64,000 bases of DNA from assembly GCA_035771165.1 (NCBI GenBank), contig JAWNZC010000421.1:3051501-3115500 (forward strand), in the 5' to 3' direction. The notes under the pieces were generated by a model. It made no database searches. It had not been told where the DNA came from and worked only from the letters and a program-made list of their open reading frames with translations. Shown here one piece after another: positions 31,690-42,813 of this stretch. The position numbers and the translations under genes were made by a program. The first letter of the stretch is position 1. Every line of letters begins with the position of its first letter. The DNA is from Paragorgia papillata (lineage: Eukaryota > Cnidaria > Anthozoa > Scleralcyonacea > Coralliidae).

Positions 31690-34600
31690 ATGGCTTTTAT
31701 TACGACCAGGTTGTCGTTCTTGCGAACTGTGAATTGTACGATTTCGCGTCGTCGATGTTTTACAAGATCAAGCGTTGTTTGTAGTGACAAGAATCAGCCA
31801 TTGAGTGGCAATGAAATGCCTCGGAGTGGAGGCATCGCCAGCATGATGAGGTTACCAATTCAAGAAGGCACGCAAGGACTAGATGCTTGCTTTGTAGGAG
31901 TTCCTTTTGATGCTGGAGCAAGCAATCGTTCGGGAACTAGGTGAGTATTGTTATATAGTAACGAGACGCCTGCTCAGGCCGGAGGCTCAGTTCTTTATTC
32001 TGTGCCGAAGGTTTGCTATTAAATGTCATAAATGTAAACAAGGCCGTTTTTCTGAAAATTAGACAACGGTCTAATATTTTTTTTTTTGCAGATTCAAGCG
32101 AACATTTTGATATAGAACTTATTTAAATTCGGACAAACAGAAAATATTGAAACATGTTTTGAAACACGCGTTTCCAATACGTGTCGCAACACCTACGCGA
32201 TATCTAGACATGCACTGAACAGTTCAACATATTGATATCTTACCGATATTTGCTCTATTCGTGCTTATTATTATACTTAATTGCCGGACTATAAAGCAGC
32301 AAGGCCAGAGCCAACCTGTTTCGAAATAGCTCGTCATCTTTTACGTACAGGTAGCCAAGTATAGCCAGGTCTACCGCAATCGGCGTGTACAGTTGTAAAC
32401 ATTAAGCCTGGTTTCCATATAGCCGTAAGAGCCGGCGGCGTGGCTGCGGCAAGGGGCGATGGTCCAATCATAGACAGTGTTGAATTAGCCAGCAATAAAA
32501 AGCTGTATGCGATTGGACCATTGCCCCTTGCCGCAGCCATGCCGCCGGCTCTTAAGGCTAGTTTCCACTCAGGAAAATTTTCCTCAGGACAGGAACGGAC
32601 AGGAAAGTTTTCTTTGTCTTGTGAGCTCTCGGTCGGAACTAATGACTTTAACACAAAGGAAACTTTCCTGTCCGTTCCTATCCTGCGGAGGGTTTTCCTG
32701 AGTGGAAACTAGCATTCACGGCTATATGGAAACCAGGCTTTAGGGACCTTAACGGCAACTTCACCACTGTGAAGTATGCACCACATTCAGCCTTCGATTC
32801 AGCCTTCGACAACGTGAAGAAATAGAAAGATATTTTAGTGAATCGTACGATATTAAATTGGGTGACAACGACTTGAGTACGTTGTGGTCAACATGCCGTG
32901 GCTTCAAATGCACGAAGTTTAATTGAGCTAAAAGCCCCATTTCTACAATTTTTAAAACAAAAAAGTGTCGTTAAAATTTAAGAAAATCGGTAAAAATCTT
33001 TTGGAGCAATATATAGCATTATAGGGCAGATTTTGACAATATTTGCATGTCGTCGCCGCAATGAAATTAGTAGTGACTTGTAGCGTAAGCTGTCAAACTT
33101 TATTGAGACAAAAAAACTTATTTATATATTTCTATGTACGAACGGAATTATACATAAATTTAGCACAACATTGTGGCAGTTAAGAGGTCTTGCTCGACAT
33201 AAGACAGAATCTGACTACGTTTTAAAGACAGCACTAACTATTAAACAAGTCGTCGGATGAAAGGAATAAATACATAATTTAACCACTTCCCCAATTTTCC
33301 CATTACGAAATACCTCTCAGATATCAAAAGCAGTAATGAAATAACATGAAACCAGCATTTAAATTTTGGGGAAGAAGGCAAATTTTGAGTTTATAGTGGA
33401 TCAAACATTCGCTATCAACTTGACTGCAATGCGGCTTCTTCGTACCATCACTTCATCTTCGATATTTATACACCTTCCTGGCTAAAATGTCTTCTTTCAC
33501 CTATCAGAAGAACGTCAGTGTCTCCACTAATTCGACAACATAGTTTAAAACTCTGGTTGACCGACAGATTGTTGGTAAATAATAATAATAAAAAAAACTT
33601 TATTTCCAGAGGGTATTGTGTATATACATTATTACTATATGAAAGTATTCTACCTAATGGCCCTCGTATAAGTAAATTCTAAAGATATATATAATACATA
33701 AATACAAAAAATTAAGATAAGTAACAACGACATTTTACAACATGCTTGCAAGAGTTGCAAGAAAATTTATTAACATGGTCTACGGCAAAGTTTAAATTAA
33801 TGAAAAATTATTTTAGTTTAGTTTTAAACGAGCTGATTGAATGATCATCAATACCCTTCAACTCATTAGGTAAAGAATCGAAGAGCATTGCACCACAATA
33901 GGATAATTTAGACTTTGCCATCTCTGTTTTGACCCGAGGAAGTTTTAAATCGGTGATGGATAACCTGGTGTTTACATCGTGAGAATCCCTCAGGAAGGAG
34001 AATAATTTACATAAATCTTGCGGCCAAGACGTTTTCAAGCATTAGTCTAGCGGCACGTTTTTGTAGTTTTAATAAGTCATTTAAAAGCTCATTACGGGCA
34101 TTACCCCAGAGAGTGCAGCAATATACAAAGAATGAGGATGAATCAAAGCGTAATAAAATTGCTACGACAGCGATGAGTAAGACTATTACGAATACGTTTC
34201 AACAGATATAGTCTGGAGTTAACGATGTTGTAGATATTAGTAATTTGCTGATTCCATTTAAGGTGCTGATCAAAAGTGATTCCAAGCAACAGTTAACAGT
34301 CTTCACCTTTTTTTCATTTAGTTTAATGACTAACGCAGAAGCATTTAGAGCCATATTATTGAAATTAGCCCACTTAGTCGTGGAATACAATCTTTTTCTA
34401 ACAAATTACTTATTTCGTCAACATTGGAGCCACGAGTAATTAAAGTTGAATCGTCCGCAAACAGAATGGAGTAATGGACTCGAGTCAGTCAAACACAAGG
34501 GGAGGTCATTAATATAAATCACTAAAATCAGAAATAAATCTTGAAGATATCAGTTTTTCTCCACAAGACCACAGAATAGAAATACAACCAGTGTGGCACA

Positions 34601-37600
34601 ACGAGTGAAAACTTGTCCGCATTTCTTCAATGCGCAGGTGCGATATTTTACGCCATCTACGATCGGAAATCGCATAGAAAATCGGCCACTTTCATGGGGC
34701 AGTTCGCAGTCCACGTACGTGCTGGCTCAAGTGAGTTGTAGGCCGTGTATTGGTGACGTTTACACGCAAGATATTCGTTCTACGCATGCGTAGCTAATAC
34801 GGGTCAGCCCGTATTTCGCGAGCCTCGACAGCCGCCATTTCCGATCGTGCGACGCCATCCTACGCGATGTCCTACGCAATCCTGGCAAGTTCCCCCGGCA
34901 GTTTTAACCTTCTTTTGAAGGTCCAAACTGCCGGGGAAACTTGCCAGGATTGCGTAGGATGGCAAGGGGAATCAAGATGCGCGAGGCGACATGCGCGAGG
35001 ACATAAACTTCAAAGGTTCCGACGCGAGTTGGACTTCTGGTTGTATTTCTATTCTGTGACAAGACGATTACAAAACACGATGAGCCCGCGATATTTTTTA
35101 ACAGCGCAGACAAAATTCCCTGCTCTTACAAACAAGGTGCCCATCCCTGATAAATTCTTTGCTTTACCTCGAAATTCATATTTTTCTTTACTTTTGCTAA
35201 GTTAGATGATAACCCTTTCAGAAGAAAATATGACTTCAGAAGGTTTAGTTGACCTTTAATTTTGTCATTTTTGTTAGACTTGGACCAAGACAAATCCGCT
35301 GTGAATCGGTGATGTTGAGGGCAGTGAATGGAGCAACGGGTGCATCGCCATTTAAAACATTAAACGTTGCTGATGTTGGTGATATTCCAGTCATTCCTTA
35401 TAATGTACTAAACACATGCAAAAGAATTAAACAAGACACAAGTGAGATCATTCAAAATGGCTGCAAACCATTATTTCTGGGGGGTGATCATGTCATCACA
35501 TACCCAATCTTGCAAGCTTTTAAGGTGAATGACAATTCATTGTAATACCATCTCAAACTCATTAATAATTCATGAGGAAAACACAAAGGAAATCAGTATC
35601 GGTGGTTTGAATATCGGAGGAAGAAATTACATAAATTAAGCAAACTTTCATCTTGATTTTCTCTTAAAATACTGATTTGTTTGAGATGCTATATCATACA
35701 CTCGGAGGAGTGTTTCATCAGGATATCCAAACACCTCGAAGTTTGTTCAAAAACCTCGGTTTTCAACAAACGTCTCGGTGTTTGGTTATCCTGATGAAAC
35801 ACTCCTCCTCCGGGCTCGTGTATGATATATTACATTACACAGGAGCGTACACAATGCATTTTGTCTAAACCTCACATCGAAGATATACACGAAAGCTTTT
35901 AATTAAAAGTAAAGTGCTGTGTTGGCAGTGTTTTAGAGCAAAGTGAAAAGATGCTGAAAGTGAAAAAACTGCCTGAAACGTCAGTTTTGCGTTACTAGAA
36001 AACTGAGTGGAGTCCTTCATCAGAGAAATTTTACTCTTTTTGTCACATTTTATACTCTGATCAAGGGCTCCACTCGGAACGTCAGTTTTTTGTTACAAAA
36101 AATTTCAGCAGTTCACCATATTTTCACTTTGCTCTTTTTGAAATGTCATGCCGCCGAGACCGGCATCAAAATGACACGTCAGAATCCTGAAAATCAGCCA
36201 TGCAACGGAATAATATCGCCATCTATAAAATCCACACAAAAGGACGGCTTCTCGGGTTGATGAGAGACTGAACAGACACAGACTACGTCACAGCTAGATT
36301 CAACGTTGTTTTCTTAAGATTTCGGCTTCTAATTTATTCCAACCAAAAATCAAACACTAACCCCTACCCCACCCATAATTATAACCTTAACACTTTGAGG
36401 CCTGGACCTCTCCCTGTGCTGAATAAAATCGTCTGGCGTTAGCCAGAATACAATACTAAAGGCTCGTCTTCAGGCTTCAAAATGTTAACCTTTAAAATAC
36501 AAAATGTCCACTCAAAACGAGTGTAAAAAGAAAGTCTTTGTTTTCCTCCGAGGTAGCCCTGAAGCAACAGGAGTCGGATGACTGTTGCTGAAATGATCAG
36601 TCACTATACTACTAGTTGCTACCATCACGGCCGCCACCACCACTACCAGTCTTTCTCAAGACTACACCAAGCACAACGAGCACCTTTCACAACCGGGTTT
36701 TTTCTTGTAGGAGAAATATGGCAAAATTGGTTTAATTCATCTTGATGCACACTCAGACACTCTAGATACGTCGCTTGGTGAAAAACTTGCACATGGTACA
36801 CCATTTTTCAGAGCAGTTGAAGAAGATTTACTCGATTGTAAACGAGTTGCTCAAATTGGTCTTCGTGGTAGTTTGTTTACTCACGATGATTATAACTTTT
36901 CTAAAGAACAGGTATATATGCATAACATGATATGAGCGGCAGAGCTGTATCAGCATTTACAACACAGCCGAAAATCACGACAAATTTTTATCCGATTTGC
37001 AACACCTGTTTAAATATTCTTTTCTTTTGAATTTTCTTCATAAATAATTGATGACTACTATTTATACAGTGTCAATTGCTGTTCGACTAGGGTTTTCGTG
37101 TGGTCCGTTCCGAGGAGTGTTGGCACAAGTCATTGGTGCCTCTTATGGCTGAAGTAAGGGAGCAAATGGGAGATGGTCCGGTGTATATTACTTTTGACAT
37201 TGATGTACTTGACCCATCTTTTGCACCAGGAACAGGTCAGTTCTGCTGAAATGATTCTTTTAATATTTGTTAACCATTAACTGCTTGGGATGTCTGAGGT
37301 TCTCCCTTTGACAGGTTAAAGTGTCTGACGTTCGACAGAGTAAAAAAAATAGGCACGCTTGGGCGTACATCTATCTACTGACTACTCGGAGTGACTCGAT
37401 GTGATCGGAAAAACCTTCTGAAATTTGATTGGTCCCGAAGAATATTCTATTGTTACTGAACCTTGCATGCCGACATAGTATCTACTTGCTAGATACAAAA
37501 ATAATAGAATCGTTTTTGGTCGGTTGAGACCGGAATGGGTGAATGAGTTCCAACTGGTTCTCATTCCGGATTGAAATTTTATTCTGGTATTGAATTTTCG

Positions 37601-39421
37601 TTCCGAATCATGTAAATGCAGTACAAGATTTCATCATTCTGGAATGAAAAAAATGAGTCTAGCACCGGCTAATATCATTCTCCACCTTTGTTCACTGTTC
37701 CACAATAATTATTAACTTCTTATTAACCGAGAGCGCCGGTTATTAAGGAAAAATATCAGACCGAGGTCTTGACAGTACAGACTGAGCCCTTAGGGCGAGG
37801 TCTGTACATAAAGACCGAGATCTGATATTTTTCCGTAATGACCATGCGGACGAGGTTAATAAGAGGTTTATTATATGGCATTTTGAAACAACACATCTTA
37901 CATTACCTTGTCAATAGTGTGACCTCGAGCGTGTGACATAGACTCATCGTTTTCAATGTTGTTGCTCTTCTTGTCATCGCTTTCGGAATCCTAAAACTCA
38001 CTGCCCCAGATTGCTCATCGTCCCACTCATACATAATTTAGTCCTCAGGTTATTGAATTCACAAAATTTTTGCGGTTATCTTTCAGTTGGAAACAACATG
38101 TCTGCCAAAATCCGTAATCGACCGGTCGATTACGGAAAATTATCGACCGGCACGTGACGCGTCTCAGCCAATGAGAACACACGATTTCAACGGAAGTAAC
38201 TTGTGCCATATAATAATCCCACTTCCAAACTGTTTGCAAACTGTAACTCTTAATTGGTTGATATAGGAGAGCCTGCTCGCAGGCTAATATACCGTTAAAC
38301 TGTAGCTTTCTCGCAGGTACACCCGAAGTTGGAGGCCTGACAAGTATCCAGGGTTTAGAAATTATCCGTGGATGTAAAGGACTCAATGTGGTTGGAGGAG
38401 ATGTCGTTGAGGTGGGTCAAAGTTGAAATGGAAATATTTTGTGTCTGGGGGAAGTATACCAATAATCAACTAAAATAAAGTAATATAACTGTAATAAATG
38501 TAGTTAGGACTAGAGGTTTGTGTTTATAGAATTGAAATACTTATATGAATCTTCAGCCATTTCATTTCCACCCATGCATACAGAAGAATTTTAAAGTCCC
38601 GTCCATGTATGCACACGTATTAGAACAACAAAGTAGTCGACTTGGGAAGTCTAGCACACGTATATGCGCGTTTTCGTGGATAAACGGATAATTTTTTATT
38701 CGTTTTCGGCTCTCACGTAAACGCCGAGTCACTGTTTTCGAAAGTCTCTGTTTTCACCGAAAACGAAGACTTTCAAAAACGCATTTGAAAGTTGAGAGTT
38801 TAAAAACGAAGACTTTCAAAAACGCATTTGAAAGTTGAGAGTTTAAAAACGAAGACTTTCAAAAACGCATTTGAAAGCTGAGAGTTTAAAAACGAAGACT
38901 TTCAAAAACGCATTTGAAAGCTGAGAGTTTAAAAACGAAGACTTTCAAAAACGCATTTGAAAGTTGAGAGTTTAAAAACGAAGACTTTCAAAAACGCATT
39001 TGGAAGTTGAAAGTTGAAAAACGAAGACTTTCCAAAACGCTGCGTTGTCGTGTGCACGGAGCAAAAACACTCGTGTGCACGCAAAAAAACGTTTGCTGCG
39101 TTTTCACTAAAATGAAAACGAATCAATCTGAAAACGCATACGCGTGGACGTAGCTTGAACTATATATAGTTAGGCTCTGGTTGAGCCATTACATTTTTGT
39201 CTACTGGATGGGGAATATATTAATTGTGGTGGTTAGATATTGTTTTAATTCAAAGGGGGCCTTTTTATCGTTCAGTTTACCCATATATAATTTTTATCCA
39301 GTTTTTTAACATATTTTTTTAGGTTTCACCACCATATGACCCACAAGGTACAACAGCACTGGTAGCAGCAAATCTTCTTTTTGAAATGTTATGCATATTA
39401 CCCGGTGTCCATTATCTCTAA
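31690..39421 (+). CDS. AGMAT: Agmatinase-like ureohydrolase, mitochondrial, copy B (6 exons)
   Basis: Exons 31690-31940, 35278-35524, 36711-36911, 37091-37235, 38317-38411 and 39323-39421 total 1038 nt, 345 residues. Boundaries and phases equal those of copy A, with one extra Arg codon in the presequence (SRRRCF). All six Mn ligands are kept (His155, Asp178, His180, Asp182, Asp269, Asp271). Changes from copy A cluster after the metal loop: [14 protein letters not shown] against [14 protein letters not shown], and [12 protein letters not shown] against [12 protein letters not shown]. Others are scattered and conservative (ITFDID, TPEVGG, TALVAAN). No frame break was found, so it looks functional. 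Intron 1 is 3.3 kb against 1.2 kb in copy A because of inserted repeats. Expression and substrate cannot be read from sequence. Confidence 0.95.
32404..32741. mobile_element. Foldback element with a second foldback inserted in its arm
   Basis: Outer ends AAGCCTGGTTTCCATATAGC and GCTATATGGAAACCAGGCTT; inner arm AAGAGCCGGCGGCGTGGCTG pairs with CAGCCATGCCGCCGGCTCTT. The right arm is interrupted at about 32555-32713 by another inverted-repeat element with ends GCTAGTTTCCACTCAGGAAA and TTTCCTGAGTGGAAACTAGC. Located in AGMAT-B intron 1. Confidence 0.85.
33570..34570 (-). mobile_element. Decayed LINE (non-LTR retrotransposon) 3' fragment
   Basis: Minus-strand translation shows a reverse transcriptase catalytic motif FADDST (34444-34461), then fragments with [26 protein letters not shown] and a terminal [14 protein letters not shown] block ([19 protein letters not shown] at 33808-33870). 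Frames shift between the fragments, so it is dead. It ends in AATAAAG followed by a TTATTATT tail. The pattern fits the CR1/L2/Rex group of LINEs; a finer call is not justified. It lies antisense in AGMAT-B intron 1. Confidence 0.82.
34865..34960. mobile_element. Short palindrome in AGMAT-B intron 1
   Basis: CAATCCTGGCAAGTTCCCCC and CGGGGAAACTTGCCAGGATTG form arms of about 45 bp with almost no loop, meeting at CCTTCTTTTGAAGG. Confidence 0.85.
35690..35838. mobile_element. Foldback element private to AGMAT-B intron 2
   Basis: ATCATACACTCGGAGGAGTG ... CATCAGGATA pairs with TATCCTGATGAAACACTCCT ... GTGTATGAT. No counterpart is present in copy A, so it arrived after the duplication, or was lost from A. 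Confidence 0.8.
35934..36137. mobile_element. Foldback element, orthologous to 28134-28330
   Basis: GAGCAAAGTGAAAAGATG and ATTTTCACTTTGCTC ends with ACTGA/TCAGTTTT and CTCTGATCAAGGG blocks. Same relative place in intron 2 as in copy A. Confidence 0.8.
37725..37880. mobile_element. Foldback element, AAATATCAGACC family, second copy
   Basis: CTTATTAACCGAGAG ... AAAAATATCAGACCGAGGTC pairs with GACCGAGATCTGATATTTTT ... GGTTAATAAGAGG. It lies in AGMAT-B intron 4 and is absent from intron 4 of copy A. Confidence 0.8.
38762..39030. repeat. 43-bp minisatellite, about 6 units, AGMAT-B intron 5
   Basis: Units containing ACGAAGACTTTCAAAAACGC and GAGAGTTTAAAA repeat every 43 bp. The last unit is diverged (GGAAGTTGAAAGTTG). 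Confidence 0.93.
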
Positions 39422-40502
39422 ACTGACAATTAAAATTAATTTCTCAAAGTCATTAAAGTACCTATGAAACCAAGTTTGTCTTATTTGAAAGAACACTTAA
39501 AATAACAAAGCAACATCTTTTGTAGATTTTCGTTTCCTTGCTTCGTTGTTGAGATATTTCAGTTTGTTTGATATGTAAATTAAACATCTTGACGTCACAT
39601 GTGCATAATGAGTTATCGGAGAAGGTTATATATCTTTGCTATTATCAAACAAAATCACTTGAAAATTCTACATGTTTGGCGTTGTGGGAGAAACACATCC
39701 ACGCGTTTCTTAAAGCTTAATCAATTTTAATTCCAATTTCCAATGCAATGAATCATTTTTGAAAATAAGCCAAAAAAAGTCTTTGAAGACACATGAAAAC
39801 GAGTTCATAAGGGCTAATTTATAGGTATATAAAAGAATTTTAATTCAGTGGCCATTTTTGAATAAGGTCTATTATCACGTCTAATTACATTATACTGAAA
39901 TGAATTAAAAATCTAACTAATTATTTTACATCAAGCAATTTGATGCAATATAAAAAAAAACTGACAGGTAAATATCCATTTAATATATCAACAGCTTTTA
40001 TTTTTTTAAAAATAAAAAAATTCAAAATAGTAGACATGATGGTAAAGTTGATGTTACAATTTGGTTGTTATGGCCTAAATTACTAGTAAATGAATGGCTT
40101 GCAATGTGTTAGTTTTTTGAAAATATCAGATATTTGTTGTATGCTTCCCAATGAAAAAAGACTTGGCTCATAAACAACTGTGGTAGACCTCACAGCATGC
40201 CAGTGTGAGAAGCAAACAAGAAACATAGAATGAACATTATTGTTCAAAAAAAGGTAAGGAGTGATCGATCTTGTTTTGGCTTGTTTTACCATACCAAGTA
40301 ATTTTACCTCCTGTGACTTGACCTTGGTAAAAAAACAAGAGAAAATTAGGTAATATTTGTGATAAAAAGGCTTATAATCTATTATCATAAATATATATTT
40401 AAGATCATTAATGATTTATTAGCTAAAAACAAAGAAAATTGGCCCCAAAAGCTTCAGAAAATGTCAATCATTTAATTTTCTTATTATGAAACTTGCAACA
40501 CT
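39422..40502. other. Convergent region, AGMAT-B to RBM8A
   Basis: The first about 260 bases match the sequence after AGMAT-A. The rest is AT-rich and unique. A minus-strand AATAAA at 40415-40420 suits the RBM8A 3' end. No coding region is supported. Confidence 0.65.
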
Positions 40503-41944
40503 CTACCTTGTTTTTTTGGTTGGACCTCTGACAAATGCCCAGTCCACTGATATTTTTTGCTCCAATAGTTGTGCATTATTCAGAGCATCGAGTGCGGCTT
40601 GTGCTTCCTTAAATGTCTCGTATTCCACAAGAGAATAACCCTAAAACATTCAGCAAGGGGCAGCAATGGGTTAATTTTGTAAAATTTATTTACCAGTATA
40701 TTTTTTTAAATTTTATACTTTTATTTTATTCTGTCAAGAAAAGGGATTTGGGGAATCGAAGGGTGTACATATACCTTCATATACCCAGTACGTCGATCAA
40801 GATTTGCATGTAAGTTTTTTATCTCGCCATGTTCAGCAAACAAGTCGTAAATGTCGTCTTCTTGGGCCTCTTCGTGTACATTTGTAATAAATAAAATCCA
40901 CCCTTCAACAGCTATAAGGCAAAACAGCTATTATCCAACACAGTCCAATATCAGAATTAGAACTTAAAATTCACCAACCACAATTATTTTTAGCAGAAAC
41001 CATGAATTCATGTCATACTTACATCTCTGTGGCCCAGTTTCATTGGCATCGTCCATTTCAATTGATTCAAACGGCTCATTTGTTGAAGGATTCTGATCAT
41101 CTGGGTAAAATATAAAAAATTAGTTTAAAAACTACTTTGTTCCAAAGTTTGCAAGTTCATTACAAAGTTTGTTTGATTGGTTACGCATTTGATTGGCTAA
41201 CAGCAACACCGGCTTTCCATTTACACGGTTAGACCGGTCAGTCCGGTTAAATGGAACACGATTCGTTTGAGACCTGGATAGTCTGACTGGAAAATTTGGT
41301 CCTAATCAAAAGCAAGTCCATTCTGGCCGGACTGATCGGTCTAACCTTGTCAATTGGAAAGCGCCCTAAGTAACAAATCAAATGTGAAAGTTAAAATGAA
41401 CTTGTGAACTTCAAAACATTTCTATCCAAACTAACCTGAAACCAACTGTAAAGTATTCAATTTAAAATAATTTTTATGTCATACCTTTGAAACCTCTACC
41501 TTTCCTTTTTGTAACACCTTTCTTGAGTTTCTGAAGTCCTTCTGTAAATAATGAAAACATGGTTTAATTTTGCAGAGCTTGTCAGCTTGATCTGAGCATA
41601 AAATACCAAATTTAGTATACAGATTTCCATCACTGCTAATGGTAACAGTAGTCCTTTTTGCACTTTCCAGTAGAAAAGTACTAAATTATGACCTTTTATC
41701 AATCCGTTGACATTGGCAACAATGGCTGAGTATTAGTGAGTAAAGAGTTTATAGTGAATTTGCCAGTATTTCCCATCGAAGTAAAATGCGTTTTTACACA
41801 GGTAACTGTCTCTATCTATGTCATTTCATCAACGATGTACTCTGCTCTATCAATACCAGACTTAGTTTTCTTACCTTCTCCAGCATCTTCGGTAAAATCA
41901 GCGCGATCATCGACTTCTACATCAAGAACATCTTTTTCCGCCAT
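40503..41944 (-). CDS. RBM8A: RBM8A/Y14, exon junction complex core protein (5 exons)
   Basis: Exons 41944-41875, 41541-41485, 41100-41023, 40911-40775 and 40640-40503 give 480 nt, 159 residues. Y14 binds Magoh in the exon junction complex, which marks spliced mRNAs for export and nonsense-mediated decay. An acidic N-terminus ([20 protein letters not shown]) is followed by the [12 protein letters not shown] basic motif, then one RRM from about 72 to 150: WILFITNV (RNP2) at 73-80, [26 protein letters not shown] (RNP1) from 115. The model stops at TAG in GPTKKTR. Vertebrate Y14 continues into an Arg/Ser tail; here AG|GTAGAG at the stop could be a splice donor instead, but I found no downstream exon encoding such a tail. 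Confidence 0.95.
41208..41368. mobile_element. Foldback element in RBM8A intron 2
   Basis: GGCTTTCCATTTACACGGTT ... CGGTCAGTCCGG pairs with CCGGACTGATCGGTCTAACC ... CAATTGGAAAGCGCC. Noncoding and imperfect. Confidence 0.75.
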
Positions 41945-42235
41945 CTTGAAAAATAACAAGCGTGGCAAAGATCTCGGGCCCAGGACTTCACGGTAAACTC
42001 ACGGAGAAATCAAAACTTTCTGGAAATTCAGGGGGGCGTACTAGTATAGTCTAGGCATTTAGGGTGAAGAAGGCGTTTGCCTCTAGTTCCAGTTTTTTTT
42101 CCGTTCCAAAAAAAAGAGTGAATGCACAATTTTTGGGCCGAGTTTTAATTCGTTATTGACCAACCTCGTACCCAGGATACGAGGTTGCCTTTTTTTACTC
42201 GACTATTTTGCTCGCTTGCCACTGCGAGCTTGTCG

Positions 42236-42548
42236 CAGTGATGTTTTCCAAATTTTGGAAGTGGGGGAACACTGAAGTCAATGGGTGTGGCCACTGGTCG
42301 TAATATTAAATAGGCGTGGCTCCTGTCGTGAAAGTTAATGGGTGTGTGAAAAGACTACTAAAAGCCTGCCTCAGGCTAGCTGGTTGGCTAACTTGGTTGA
42401 AAACGAGTACACTGACTCATTGACTCAAAACAAAAATAGTGCGGTGTTGAACAGTGTTGCACTACGTTTAATTTTTGTTAGGGGGAACGGCGTTCCCCCA
42501 CGTAATTTTTGTCAGGGGAAACGGCGTTCCCCCTGAAAAACATCACTG
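42236..42548. mobile_element. hAT-type MITE, 8-bp duplication with one mismatch
   Basis: Ends CAGTGATGTTTTCCA and TGAAAAACATCACTG form inverted repeats. Target duplications GCTTGTCG (42228-42235) and GCTTGTCA (42549-42556) differ at one base. Internal GGGGGAACGGCGTTCCCCC palindromes are present; no transposase. Confidence 0.8.
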
Positions 42549-42570
42549 GCTTGTCATTGCGCTAAAGTCG

Positions 42571-42813
42571 TTGGCACCTAAGCGTGTACACCGCCCGTCA
42601 AAACATGTTTTATGTCAACGTCAAAGTTAAGTGTTTATCTTGGAAGCGTATTAGGTTTTTATTCGATGAATTCGAACCAATACATTATTGTCACATGAAT
42701 GTGCCCTTATCACGTTTCGCCAATCTCACGGCACGGTGTTGATTTCAAAACGGTTAACTTTGGCTTAAATGTAGAACATATTTTGACGGGCGGTGTACAC
42801 GCTTAGGTGCCAA
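42571..42813. mobile_element. Foldback element with CACCTAAGCGTGTACACC ends
   Basis: TTGGCACCTAAGCGTGTACA ... GGGCGTC-type arms: CACCGCCCGTCAAAACATG at left pairs with CATATTTTGACGGGCGGTG at right, and the ends TTGGCACC and GGTGCCAA match. It lies 22 bp from the neighbouring hAT MITE. Confidence 0.85.
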
